Source: an uncultured Saprospiraceae bacterium (GTDB lineage Bacteria > Bacteroidota > Bacteroidia > Chitinophagales > Saprospiraceae). Taken from it: 64,000 nt of DNA. The notes beneath the pieces are model-generated. The model was not told where the DNA came from, did not search any database, and saw nothing but the letters and a program-made list of their open reading frames with translations. The first letter of the stretch is position 1. Each line of letters opens with the position of its first letter. The position numbers and the translations under genes are program-made. Location: assembly GCA_937959275.1 (NCBI GenBank), contig CALGLU010000058.1, positions 118,290-182,289 of the forward strand, read 5' to 3'. Positions 1 through 8,797 of the stretch are shown piece by piece.

Positions 1-1493
1 ACCGACTTTATAGCATTTTTTGACAATGTTTCTATTAACCAATTAGGAATCGTAAGGTTTCTCACTTTAAGATCTTTATTTGACATCACACTAATCCCAG
101 ATCGTCTGATGATGTAGACTTCATCGTTGGCGTCATCCTTAAACAATGAGGTAGCGTCCTTAATACTGGGATACTGAGTACTTTCTACAGTTTGGTCTTT
201 AAAATCATTATAAAAAACAATATCTCCAGGATTTAGATTCAGCATTAGAATGCTGTCATTGACTTGAATCATTTCCTCATTTTCTAATGTGGGATAATCT
301 CTGTAGGTTATAAATTTAGAAGTAAACTGATTCGTTAGTCTGTTGTATACATTTAGTCCGACTTCAGTGCCGATCCAAATTAAACCTTGATGATCTTCGT
401 AAATTGATTTTATAAAATTATTACTTAAGGATCGCTGGTTTGATGGTGAATAATAGTTTTGTTCTATTTGTAAAGATGGTTTGTCATAAGTAATTGAATT
501 GTATTGTGCGCTATCAGGAAGGTTCTCTTTAAGAACATGACTTAGTCCGTGGACTGTACCAATCCATAAATCACCCAATTGATCTTGCAAAACTTCTACA
601 ACAAAATCATTTGTCAAGGTCCCCGGAATCGAATAACTATTTGTAAAATAGTGAAAATGCGGTTTCCAGGCCTGTTGATCAAGTGAAATATTTGCTTCTT
701 CAGGTAATTGCATCAAAACGAGACCATCCATATGTGATGCGATCCAATATCGATTTTGCCGATCATTAAAGACAGACCACATACTATGCTTACTTTCTTC
801 ATCACTAGGCAGTATCACTTTAAATTTGCTATTCCCAACATTACTGAGATCAGGCAACATTAAATGAAGCCCCCCCGCCCATGTTGTAATCCAGATCCAA
901 CCTTTGTTATCTTCTGATACACTTAGAACAGATTTAGTATTGAGTGATTGGTCATCTTCTGGATCAGGAAGAAAACTGATGAAAGAATCCAGTGAATCGA
1001 CGTAGACATTAAGGCCATTCTCTGTACCAATCCAAATCCGTTCTTGGGAATCAAGCATTAAACTGAGTATATCGTTATTACTTATACTCGTCGGATCATT
1101 CTGGTCATTTTTATAGGTCGTCCAAGTATCGCTCACTTGATTATACTTCGTTAGACCACCGAGTTTAGTGCCTATCCAAAGATTTCCTTTGTCATCAGGC
1201 AATAACTTTGTAATTGTATTCGATAGTAATCCAGATGGATATTCCTCATTATGCGCTTTAAATATTTTTACTCTGTCAGGTGAATCATAGCGACAAAGAC
1301 CTTCATTCGTACCAATCCAAACTAAATCTTGCTGATCTCTAACAATCGAATTTATACTATAATTAGGAAAATCACGAGGCATGTCAACACGAGCAAACTG
1401 TTGACCAAAGTCATTCTGTGCATTACTGGAGAAACTTAACAAACAAAGCCCCACGAATACAAAACAATTCCTATGAAAAGATTCTAAATTCAA
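1..1493 (-). CDS. Two-component regulator propeller protein, N-terminal part (cut by window edge)
   Basis: This reading frame is absent from the ORF track. It stays open on the minus strand from about 1493 to the window edge. The translation has a signal peptide ending in 'SNAQ', then repeated 'LVWIGT', 'NLWIGT', 'RIWIGTENGLNVY' and 'WIWITT' segments. These are the Reg_prop beta-propeller blades of periplasmic sensors in Bacteroidota, which usually continue into a Y_Y_Y domain, a membrane helix and a kinase or DNA-binding output. The output domain lies outside the window, so the type of sensor is unknown. No in-frame ATG is visible between the upstream stop (near 1543) and the signal peptide. 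The best start is TTG at 1491-1493, giving 'MNLESFHRN'. A related propeller kinase lies at 57537-60404. Confidence 0.8.
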   Translation of the reverse strand, partial: MNLESFHRNCFVFVGLCLLSFSSNAQNDFGQQFARVDMPRDFPNYSINSIVRDQQDLVWIGTNEGLCRYDSPDRVKIFKAHNEEYPSGLLSNTITKLLPDDKGNLWIGTKLGGLTKYNQVSDTWTTYKNDQNDPTSISNNDILSLMLDSQERIWIGTENGLNVYVDSLDSFISFLPDPEDDQSLNTKSVLSVSEDNKGWIWITTWAGGLHLMLPDLSNVGNSKFKVILPSDEESKHSMWSVFNDRQNRYWIASHMDGLVLMQLPEEANISLDQQAWKPHFHYFTNSYSIPGTLTNDFVVEVLQDQLGDLWIGTVHGLSHVLKENLPDSAQYNSITYDKPSLQIEQNYYSPSNQRSLSNNFIKSIYEDHQGLIWIGTEVGLNVYNRLTNQFTSKFITYRDYPTLENEEMIQVNDSILMLNLNPGDIVFYNDFKDQTVESTQYPSIKDATSLFKDDANDEVYIIRRSGISVMSNKDLKVRNLTIPNWLIETLSKNAIKS

Positions 1494-1820
1494 AATTACA
1501 CTTAGGACGTTAAAATGGTGATTTTTTATACAATCTCGATACTACAAAATTAGTGCAATGGGTAACAATACATAGACAAACTAATAAAATGGTAAAATCT
1601 TTAACAAAAGATAGCAATTATCACTTGATTTTAGCGTATTAAATCAAAAATACATTCCAAAAACACCTCATCAAAAATGCCCTTTATCCTGATCTCTTTT
1701 GATTCTTTTTATCATAAAACAGGCGCCATGAACCTCTAATCAACTATCAAAATTACAACTCTTGTGATTGATTTTCTGTCCCTATTTCAATCCTAATTGA
1801 TATATTATTAACTTGGTATA
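1494..1820. other. Divergent intergenic region, AT-rich
   Basis: This gap separates the minus-strand propeller gene from the plus-strand transporter, so it should hold promoters for both. On the minus strand the box TAATTTTG (plus coordinates 1545-1552) fits the Bacteroidota -7 consensus TAnnTTTG, about 50 nt upstream of the proposed TTG start, but no well-spaced -33 TTTG is evident. On the plus strand nothing convincing is visible. No hairpin or ORF stands out. Confidence 0.35.
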
Positions 1821-3278
1821 ATGTCTAAACTTATCCCAGGAATATTAGGTCCCGTTTTGTTTACAGTGATCTTATTATTCTTCCATCCCGAAGGCTTATC
1901 CAAGGAGGCGAATGCTGTTCTTGCGTCAACAGTCTGGATTGCTATTTGGTGGATTTTTGAGGTGACAGATATTAGCGTAACAGCCTTGTTACCGATTATA
2001 TTATTTCCACTCACAGGAGCATTAGATCTAAAAACGACGACTGCTAGTTATGGACACAAGTATATATTCTTGTACATGGGTGGCTTCATTTTAGCCTTGA
2101 CTATTGAGAAATGGAACTTACATAAGCGGATAGCTTTAAACATCATTCAAGCATTAGGGGCAGGTATATCCAAAATCATTTTGGGATTTATGTTAGCAAC
2201 AGCCTTTATGTCTATGTGGATTTCAAATACGGCAACAGCTGTGATGATGTTGCCAATCGGATTAGCTATCATCAAACAATTGAAGGACCATCCTGATACA
2301 CCTGAAGATGAAAATGCATTATTTGGGAAAGCTCTCATGCTTGCTATTGCTTATAGTGCATCGATTGGTGGTATGGCTACACTGATCGGTACACCTCCTA
2401 ATCTCGTCTTGGCTGGTGTCGTTCAAGAGATTTATGGTATTGAGATTAGTTTTGCACAATGGTTTAAGTTTGGACTTCCGATTTCAATGCTACTCTTATT
2501 TATTTGCTGGCTCTACCTGACAAAATTTGCATTTAAGTTTAAAATGGACGAATTCCCTGGAGGCAAAGCAGAAATAAAACGACTAATCAAAGAGCTTGGT
2601 GACTGGAGTTATGAAGAGCGGATCGTGCTTATCATTTTCACTTGTACAGCTATGCTCTGGATATCTAGAAATTACTTGCAAAACTTCCTACCACAATTAG
2701 ATGATACGATCATAGCAATGGCCGCGGGGATGCTTATCTTTTTAATGCCGTCTTCAAAATCAGGTGAACCACTCTTGACATGGAAAGAAGCTGTAAAGAT
2801 GCCTTGGGGAATTATGATTCTATTTGGTGGAGGTATGGCTCTGGCGGCAGGATTTCAAGGGAGCGGTTTGGCAAATTGGATTGGTGGGCAGTTTACATTA
2901 CTTAAAGGCTTGCCAGTTATTATTCTAATACTAGCACTCATAGCAGCTGTCAACCTATTGACTGAGATCACTTCTAATTTGGCAACAACAGCGATGCTCT
3001 TACCTATACTTGCGCCGATGGCATTGACCATTGATATTCATCCATATATCTTATTGGTTTCTGCGACTGTTGCTGCTTCGTGCGCCTTTATGCTGCCAGT
3101 AGCGACTCCGCCAAATGCGGTGGTTTTTGGTTCAGGTTATTTGAAAATTCCAGATATGGTCAAAACGGGGATTTGGATGAATATTTTTTCGATTATCATA
3201 TTGACCTTGATCGTATACTTTGTACTGGCCAATTTGTGGGGATTTGATCCTCATTCATTTCCTGAATCTCTCAAATAA
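1821..3278 (+). CDS. SLC13/DASS family sodium-dependent anion (dicarboxylate) symporter
   Basis: This is an inner-membrane transporter of 485 residues, the usual DASS length, made almost entirely of hydrophobic helices. Two inverted halves each carry the family's Ser-Asn substrate/sodium motif: 'SNTATAVMMLP' near residue 135 and 'TSNLATTAMLLP' near residue 385. Each is followed by the proline-rich loops 'GTPPNLVLAG' and 'ATPPNAVVFGSG'. Family members co-transport sodium with C4-dicarboxylates, citrate or sulfate; the exact substrate cannot be read from the sequence. The ATG follows an AT-rich leader with no Shine-Dalgarno sequence. The gene stands alone: the next gene is on the opposite strand and converges 37 nt downstream. 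DASS membership is firm; the substrate is open. Confidence 0.9.
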   Translation: MSKLIPGILGPVLFTVILLFFHPEGLSKEANAVLASTVWIAIWWIFEVTDISVTALLPIILFPLTGALDLKTTTASYGHKYIFLYMGGFILALTIEKWNLHKRIALNIIQALGAGISKIILGFMLATAFMSMWISNTATAVMMLPIGLAIIKQLKDHPDTPEDENALFGKALMLAIAYSASIGGMATLIGTPPNLVLAGVVQEIYGIEISFAQWFKFGLPISMLLLFICWLYLTKFAFKFKMDEFPGGKAEIKRLIKELGDWSYEERIVLIIFTCTAMLWISRNYLQNFLPQLDDTIIAMAAGMLIFLMPSSKSGEPLLTWKEAVKMPWGIMILFGGGMALAAGFQGSGLANWIGGQFTLLKGLPVIILILALIAAVNLLTEITSNLATTAMLLPILAPMALTIDIHPYILLVSATVAASCAFMLPVATPPNAVVFGSGYLKIPDMVKTGIWMNIFSIIILTLIVYFVLANLWGFDPHSFPESLK

Positions 3279-3314
3279 CATATCAATTAACTTTAAAGCC
3301 TCAGTATTGTCAGC

Positions 3315-5828
3315 TTAACGCAAAGCAGAAACCCGCTCACCAGTCTCAGACATCCAATAGGGTATCCAAGCTAACATCACGCGCTCTACCTTTACATCTG
3401 CTCGTCGAGGCTTAACCTCTTTTTCTGTAATGTCTTTAGAAATATCATCCCATTTCAAAGTAATCTCCTCCATCTTCTCTTTCAAATCAAGTTCCAGCTC
3501 ATCAAAATCTTGATACAGTTCTTCTAAGTCTTCTCGACTTTCTTCTACTTTTTTATTTGCCTTTTGCCTCATGCGCCGTTTTGTTAATGTCGAACTGGCC
3601 GATCTTGATCTGCGTCTGACAAATACAGAAAAGATGGTCTCAGCCATACCCACTATTTCTTCAGTTCGTCTTCCTTTGACTTCTGATTGGGCCTCATCCA
3701 AGTCTTGTTTTTCTTTACGAATGCGATCATTAAGTTTTTCAAATTTATCCTCGTATTTATCTTGAAGTTGATCCACATCTTCATCTCGCTCCTCCCTGAT
3801 GAGTTGCAAAACGCGCATTTTGAAAGCTTCAGCTGATTCTGTTGATTCTTGGGAGATTTCTAATTTCTCATGTTCGAGTATTGTGTGGCTTTGTGAATTG
3901 TATAGCCAATCAGCAAATTCCTTCTCAATCTTACTCAATTCCTTTTGAGAATTGGCGGATTCGGGAATCGGTAAATAGCGTACCTGTACATTATCAGGAT
4001 GATCGGGTTCGTCCAACAATGAATTCTCCCAACCACCAATTGGCAAAGCCCCGTCCCAGTCAGTCCTACCAAATTCATCTGGAGAATCTGCTAACAAAGA
4101 TTTAGAGACGACCTCATCTACTCCTCTTTTTTGGTCGTAAAACCTCACTTTACTGACGGCGATAATATTGGGTTCGTAGGCTAGATTGATAACTGATGTC
4201 ACATTTAGCTCGCGCGATGCCTCACTAGAAGATTTCCAAACAGCAAAATACTTTTGAGTTATTGAGGGACCCAGCGAAGGTCTGACGGACTCTGTCGCCA
4301 TGGCTTGTGTCTTTGGTTTGGCGGATTCTCGATGCGAAAGGTGTTGAGATGTTGACACAATATTCGCTTTTTTGTCCTTCATTAATTGTTTTACCTGTGG
4401 CCGTGTTAATGGTCCACGCAGGTATGACATAGCCCATCTGGTGTGGTATACGATTGGACTGTCTTCATGAACATTGTGCATCAAAAATACGCGTGATCCA
4501 AGAGAGGGAATTATTTTATCAAAATCCATTGCTTTCCCACCTGCCTCTGCGATTGCCCCTTCTAGGCCATCCAATACGCGTGCTTTGTCCCGTTCAGTCT
4601 GCATTTTACCGATAAACCATGTACCGGCGTTGGCTAAGCCTTTGTAATCAATATCAACAGGGTTTTGGGTAACCAGCACTGCACCGACCCCATAGGCTCT
4701 TCCTTGTTTTAGGATTGTTAGCAAAGGCTTTTTGGATGGTGGATTGGCAGTTGGTGGAAAGTAACCAAAGATCTCATCAAAGTAAATCAAACTCCTTAAA
4801 CTAGTCGTACCAGATTGCTTACGCATCCATGTGATGAGGGTATTGAGTAAGAGTGTTACAAAGAACATTCTCTCTGATTCGGACAAATGAGCGATATAAA
4901 TAATGCTGTGTCTAGGTTTGCCATCTGATGAGAAATAGAGCTTATCAATATCCATATCTTCTCCTTGCAACCAATATTGAAATTGTGGCGAGGCGATTAG
5001 ACTATTAAAGTCCATTGCAAGATTGAATCTATCTTTTTCTGGAAAAAAAGTATCCATATCGAAGACTCCCAATTTCTGCATCGGTGGTTTTTGGATCCCT
5101 AATATCAATTTGGCTAGATCAAGGTCCTCGTTGTTTCTCCAATAATGTTCGAATAAATTGGATAATAAGATCCCATCTCTACTTCTTACCGGGTCTTCTT
5201 TGCTCCCAATCATACCTAGCAATGCAGCAACAGTTCCTTGAATCCGCTCACGCAACATTTCAGAATCTGAGTCAAAGTCAATACCGGGTGCCGCAAATGA
5301 CCCCATGATGTTGATAGGCATACCTGAATCTGATCCAGGCGTAAAAATTGTATAATCTACAGACTCTTTTAGCAACTTTACTCGATCGCGATTTTGACCC
5401 CAATCTGCTAATCCATTTGTCCAGAGTTCTGACATAGATTGAGCATATTCATCGACAGTTTTACCTTTGCGACTAGCGTCGTCTGGGTTGATCCAGGGTT
5501 TAAATTCATCTGCTGACAACCCCTCAAACTGTAACATCAAGTTGGTCATATCACCTTTAGGATCAATGATGATTGCTGGCACCTGATCAATTGCTGCCTC
5601 TTCTAGCAGGCCAATACACAAACCAGTTTTCCCACTACCCGTCATCCCTACGCACACGGCATGTGTTGTTAAATCACGAGAATCATAATTGACTGCTTCA
5701 GCTGTAATGGCACGATTGTCTAAGTCATATCGAGCGCCTAAATAGAATGAACCCAGCTTTTCTGGTGGTAGAGTGATCATATTATGTATTTCTTGAATTT
5801 GTTTCGCAAAATATGAAAATGGATGCAA
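3315..5828 (-). CDS. HerA-like / DUF87 P-loop ATPase with C-terminal coiled coil
   Basis: This is an 837-residue cytoplasmic ATPase. The Walker A motif 'GMTGSGKT' lies near residue 61-68, followed by 'IIIDPKGDM', a feature of HerA/FtsK-type ATPases that bind DNA. Walker B is 'LIYFDEIFGYFP' near residue 350, then 'LLTILKQGRAYGVGAVLVTQNP' type sequence typical of the HerA helicase core. The last 200 residues are highly charged (for example 'DKYEDKFEKLNDRIRKEKQD') and probably form a coiled coil. A second Met at residue 17 ('MITLPPEKLG') is a credible alternative start, because the family homology seems to begin there. No nuclease partner such as NurA is adjacent, so a DNA-repair or defence role is only a possibility. 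Confidence 0.8.
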   Translation of the reverse strand: MHPFSYFAKQIQEIHNMITLPPEKLGSFYLGARYDLDNRAITAEAVNYDSRDLTTHAVCVGMTGSGKTGLCIGLLEEAAIDQVPAIIIDPKGDMTNLMLQFEGLSADEFKPWINPDDASRKGKTVDEYAQSMSELWTNGLADWGQNRDRVKLLKESVDYTIFTPGSDSGMPINIMGSFAAPGIDFDSDSEMLRERIQGTVAALLGMIGSKEDPVRSRDGILLSNLFEHYWRNNEDLDLAKLILGIQKPPMQKLGVFDMDTFFPEKDRFNLAMDFNSLIASPQFQYWLQGEDMDIDKLYFSSDGKPRHSIIYIAHLSESERMFFVTLLLNTLITWMRKQSGTTSLRSLIYFDEIFGYFPPTANPPSKKPLLTILKQGRAYGVGAVLVTQNPVDIDYKGLANAGTWFIGKMQTERDKARVLDGLEGAIAEAGGKAMDFDKIIPSLGSRVFLMHNVHEDSPIVYHTRWAMSYLRGPLTRPQVKQLMKDKKANIVSTSQHLSHRESAKPKTQAMATESVRPSLGPSITQKYFAVWKSSSEASRELNVTSVINLAYEPNIIAVSKVRFYDQKRGVDEVVSKSLLADSPDEFGRTDWDGALPIGGWENSLLDEPDHPDNVQVRYLPIPESANSQKELSKIEKEFADWLYNSQSHTILEHEKLEISQESTESAEAFKMRVLQLIREERDEDVDQLQDKYEDKFEKLNDRIRKEKQDLDEAQSEVKGRRTEEIVGMAETIFSVFVRRRSRSASSTLTKRRMRQKANKKVEESREDLEELYQDFDELELDLKEKMEEITLKWDDISKDITEKEVKPRRADVKVERVMLAWIPYWMSETGERVSALR

Positions 5829-5950
5829 ATCCTATGATTAGAGCCTAATTAAGCTGCATTTATGAGATGTCATCCATTTGTAGGGGGCTGTAGGTTTATT
5901 TGTAGAATTAGAAAAATGTGGGCTAATTGAAAAAAGACAGTCTTAAGAGT

Positions 5951-6018
5951 ATACAGTTTAAGGGTGCTATTAAAGCAAATAAAAACGGTCATCGGAAAAG
6001 TTCAATGACCTCTTTTTT
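5951..6018. repeat. Hairpin unit, copy 1 of a ~68-bp direct repeat
   Basis: The unit starts with a 32-nt segment (ATACAGTTTAAGGG...) identical in the second copy at 6084. It then forms a stem GGTCAT/ATGACC around a GAAAAGTTCA loop, followed by TCTTTTTT. This is the shape of an intrinsic terminator read on the plus strand; a shorter T-run on the other side means it could also act on the minus strand. The stem differs from copy 2 at two positions, and both differences are compensated on the other arm, so base pairing appears to be maintained. Confidence 0.7.
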
Positions 6019-6083
6019 AACCTTGAAAAGAATAAACATTGACATCATTCTGATGGAGGATATTTACTCTCTCAGATCAAAAT

Positions 6084-6151
6084 ATACAGTTTAAGGGTGC
6101 TATTAAAGCAAATAAGAAAGGCCACCGAAAAAGTTCAGTGGCCCTCTTTTT
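6084..6151. repeat. Hairpin unit, copy 2 of a ~68-bp direct repeat
   Basis: This second copy has the same 32-nt leader as copy 1. Its stem is GGCCAC/GTGGCC instead of GGTCAT/ATGACC, with the loop GAAAAAGTTCA and a CTCTTTTT tail. Two base pairs changed from T-A to C-G relative to copy 1, and the loop and leader stayed conserved. It is probably a terminator or a small transcribed element; nothing upstream on the plus strand explains why two should stand here. Confidence 0.7.
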
Positions 6152-6205
6152 ATCTTGGACTAAAAATAAATACTAAGGGTGTTTTATAGATTTATAAAAC
6201 AGAAA

Positions 6206-6236
6206 AACTTGCTGACGGTGTCAGCAAGTTTTTTTT
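6206..6236 (-). terminator. Bidirectional intrinsic terminator after the DUF4197 gene
   Basis: A perfect 11-bp stem, AACTTGCTGAC/GTCAGCAAGTT, with a three-base loop ends 8 nt before the DUF4197 stop codon position on the plus map. On the minus strand the stem is followed by TTTTTCTGTTTT; on the plus strand it is followed by eight T. It should end transcription of the minus-strand gene at 6238-6942. Confidence 0.8.
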
Positions 6237-6237
6237 A

Positions 6238-6942
6238 TTAGTTACCATCTTGTTTGGCAAAAACCTTCTGCAATAAGGATGTAGTACGTTGGGAAACATC
6301 TGATCTGATTCCTTCTTCCTTTTTCTCTACTAATGAAAACAGACCTTCCATCGCTTTGCCTGTCACATGATCTCCAAGATCAGGATTCACTTTGGTGATG
6401 AATGGGATCTTATTATATGCATTCACCGCATCAGCCCAATATTCCAAGGCATTAAACTTATTCAATGAATTGGTAATAACAGGACTAAACTCACTATACA
6501 AAGCTTGATTCGTATTTCTGTTTAAATATGTCGTAGCAGCATTTTTCTCACCCATCAAGATGTTCATTGCATCAGAAAAGCTCATTTTCTTTATCGCATC
6601 TAAGAAAATGGGACCAGCACTTTTCGCAGCGTCTTCTGCTGCTCGATTGATTTTTTCTAGAATCACATCTTCTACCTGACTGAATCCAGGGACAACTTTT
6701 AGTTTGTCAGTTACTTTCCGTGCTTCTTCAGGTAATAGAATTCTATACAACGATTTGTTATATCCATCTTCAGCAGATAAAAACCCTACAGCATCTTCAA
6801 CCCCAAAATTGAGTGCTTCCTTTAATCCTCTGGCTGTTTCTTCACCAGTTAATTGAGACGTCGTGTCCAATATTTTCTGTAAGTCAGCAGGATCGCAGGA
6901 TAACATAAATACGGGCATGAGTAAAAACAATATCTTTTTCAT
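6238..6942 (-). CDS. DUF4197 domain-containing lipoprotein
   Basis: This 234-residue protein has a lipoprotein signal: 'MKKILFLLMPVFMLSC', with Cys16 as the likely lipidated residue. The rest matches my recollection of DUF4197: 'GLKEALNFGVEDAVGFLSAEDGYNKS' near residue 40, 'IKKMSFSDAMNILMGEKNAATTYL' in the middle, and a final segment on 'KAMEGLFSLVEKKEEGIR'. The family's function is not known to me; it is a predicted periplasm-facing, mostly helical protein. It has its own terminator downstream and is followed upstream (minus sense) by folB, 68 nt away, so co-transcription with folB is possible but not shown. Confidence 0.85.
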   Translation of the reverse strand: MKKILFLLMPVFMLSCDPADLQKILDTTSQLTGEETARGLKEALNFGVEDAVGFLSAEDGYNKSLYRILLPEEARKVTDKLKVVPGFSQVEDVILEKINRAAEDAAKSAGPIFLDAIKKMSFSDAMNILMGEKNAATTYLNRNTNQALYSEFSPVITNSLNKFNALEYWADAVNAYNKIPFITKVNPDLGDHVTGKAMEGLFSLVEKKEEGIRSDVSQRTTSLLQKVFAKQDGN

Positions 6943-7010
6943 TTCAATAATTATTTGTTAGTTATAAGACGGTCAATAGTGGGTAATGTATTGCTAAGGA
7001 ATGGTTAAAA

Positions 7011-7358
7011 CTACATTTGGATAGTCACAACCGCTTTCTTGACATCACCATCAATCGGAGGGTTCAATTTCTCAATACGAACGTTGACATTTAGGATAGA
7101 GGGAAATCTTGTCTTGACATCATTTGCAATCTGGACTCCAAGCGTTTCGATTAGCTTGTACTTTTCGAGCATATGTTTCTGACAAATCTCGTATATACCT
7201 TCATAATTTATCGTATCTGAAATATCATCTTCAAAACTTGAATAGTCTTCAATGCCGACGGATACGTCCAAGTTATAGTGATTGCCTTGTTGTCTTTCCA
7301 CATCATAAAACCCATGATAAGCGTAAAATGACATCCCTTCTAGTGCTATAACGGTCAT
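7011..7358 (-). CDS. folB: Dihydroneopterin aldolase
   Basis: This enzyme of folate biosynthesis cleaves 7,8-dihydroneopterin to 6-hydroxymethyl-7,8-dihydropterin and glycolaldehyde in the cytoplasm. The 115 residues are the normal length. The N-terminal 'LEGMSFYAYHGFYDVERQ' contains the YHG signature and the Glu that binds the pterin. The late segment 'VRIEKLNPPI' carries the catalytic Lys of the family. The sequence runs without gaps. The ATG start gives the standard N-terminus 'MTVIALEGM'. It lies 68 nt upstream of the DUF4197 gene on the same strand. Confidence 0.93.
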   Translation of the reverse strand: MTVIALEGMSFYAYHGFYDVERQQGNHYNLDVSVGIEDYSSFEDDISDTINYEGIYEICQKHMLEKYKLIETLGVQIANDVKTRFPSILNVNVRIEKLNPPIDGDVKKAVVTIQM

Positions 7359-7510
7359 AGGACTGGATATTTTGAGTGTAATATTAATTTAATATTTCTA
7401 CTCTCAGCGGATTCTGATCATGATAATTTGCGGTTAATAATTCCTTAAATCTGTGAGGTCAGCAACAAAATGCATACCTTAATCATTAGAATAGAGTCGA
7501 TTATTCATTG

Positions 7511-8797
7511 ATGAGGATTACTACATTCATATGTCTTCTTTTTTCCTGTGCATTTATTAATGCGCAAGACACCATCTATCTCGATAATCCATCGTTTGAA
7601 GATAGACCTCGTCGAGGAGGTAACGGCTTCATGATGAACATCGACGGCTGGTTTGATTGTGGGAAAATACAATTTAAAGGCGAATCTCCACCAGACATAC
7701 ATCCGACTAGAGACGGCGCTTGGGAAGTCCAAAAATACGCCATGGATGGCGACACCTATTTAGGCATGGTTGTTCGTGATAATGACAGCTGGGAGGCCTT
7801 ATCACAAAAACTAAGTAGTCCACTCATAGCAGGTACTTGCTACTCTTTCTCCATTTTACTGTCTAGATCTCAACGCTATGTGAGTCATTCACAAATGACA
7901 AAGCAAGAAGCCAATTACGATCGGCCAACGGTTCTAAGGATTTGGGGTGCTAACAAGTTTTGTGGAAGAACGAGGTTATTGGCTCAGTCAGAAACTGTAA
8001 ATAATGATCAATGGCGTCAGTTCAACTTTAAGTTTGAGCCAAAAGACAATTTCTCTTATGTGGTGATCGAAGCGTATTATAAAACGCCTGTATTAATCCC
8101 ATATAATGGACACATCTTAGTTGATGGAGCTTCTGATATTGTACCGATTCCATGTGATACTGAAATAGAGCATGAGCCTATACTTGTACAACAATCTCTT
8201 GACTTATTAGCAGATGCTGACCAACCGACTAGCCAACTTACTGAAAAACCAAGCAAAGCAGATTATAAGTCTCCGAAACCTAATATCGGTGTAGCAGAAA
8301 ACCAGCCTAGGACTAATAAACCCAAAGAACCAGTAAAAGAGCTGAAAGAAGTTTCGACAAAACCTCAAGAACAGACAGTTCAAGCAACACCCGATGTAGA
8401 AAAAACCATTGCAGGTGTCACAAGACAAAAGATGGAAAAGGGTCAAACCTTTTTAATTGAAAAATTATATTTTGAAGCAAATGCTTCTGATATTAATAAG
8501 AACTCATATCCTGTTTTAAATGAAATCTTTTATTTCCTAGAAGACAATGATGACATTGTTGTTGAAGTTCAAGGACACACCAATGGTGTTCGAGGCATCA
8601 CTCATTCATTTTGCGACGAACTCTCTACAAATCGTGCAAGAGCAATAGCCAAGTACTTTGCTGAAAAAGGTATCGATCCTGATCGACTTAAATACAAAGG
8701 GTACGGCAAGCGAAAACCAATTGCTACAAATCGAACACCTGAAGGCAGAAAACGTAATCAGCGCGTAGAAATTAAGATCTTAAGTATCAAAAATTAA
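7511..8797 (+). CDS. OmpA family outer-membrane/peptidoglycan-binding protein
   Basis: The ORF track begins at a TTG (7508), but the next codon is ATG and gives a normal signal peptide, 'MRITTFICLLFSCAFINAQ', so I start at 7511. The mature N-terminal part (about residues 25-230) resembles the beta-sandwich of Bacteroidota surface proteins ('DNPSFEDRPRRGGNG...GWFDCG'); I do not recognise the family for certain. A Lys/Pro/Glu-rich linker covers about residues 235-300. The C-terminal ~110 residues are an OmpA domain: 'LYFEANASDI', 'VEVQGHTNG', 'LSTNRARAIAKYF', 'YGKRKPIATN' and 'RNQRVEI'. This domain binds peptidoglycan. The stop codon overlaps the convergent aroA stop by 4 nt. Confidence 0.88.
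   Translation: MRITTFICLLFSCAFINAQDTIYLDNPSFEDRPRRGGNGFMMNIDGWFDCGKIQFKGESPPDIHPTRDGAWEVQKYAMDGDTYLGMVVRDNDSWEALSQKLSSPLIAGTCYSFSILLSRSQRYVSHSQMTKQEANYDRPTVLRIWGANKFCGRTRLLAQSETVNNDQWRQFNFKFEPKDNFSYVVIEAYYKTPVLIPYNGHILVDGASDIVPIPCDTEIEHEPILVQQSLDLLADADQPTSQLTEKPSKADYKSPKPNIGVAENQPRTNKPKEPVKELKEVSTKPQEQTVQATPDVEKTIAGVTRQKMEKGQTFLIEKLYFEANASDINKNSYPVLNEIFYFLEDNDDIVVEVQGHTNGVRGITHSFCDELSTNRARAIAKYFAEKGIDPDRLKYKGYGKRKPIATNRTPEGRKRNQRVEIKILSIKN

Larger units (their letters stand above)
5829..6237. other. Intergenic region with a duplicated hairpin unit and terminators
   Basis: This gap of about 410 bp lies between two minus-strand genes. It holds two ~68-bp direct repeats that each end in a hairpin (listed separately), a short AT-rich palindrome at 6181-6200 (GTTTTATA/TATAAAAC) and a strong bidirectional terminator at 6206-6236. 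No ORF of interest is visible. Confidence 0.6.

Noticed and set aside
3315-5828. HerA-like ATPase as part of an anti-phage defence pair
   Set aside because: No NurA, SIR2 or other partner gene is adjacent; neighbours are a transporter and a DUF4197 lipoprotein, so the defence reading has no support.
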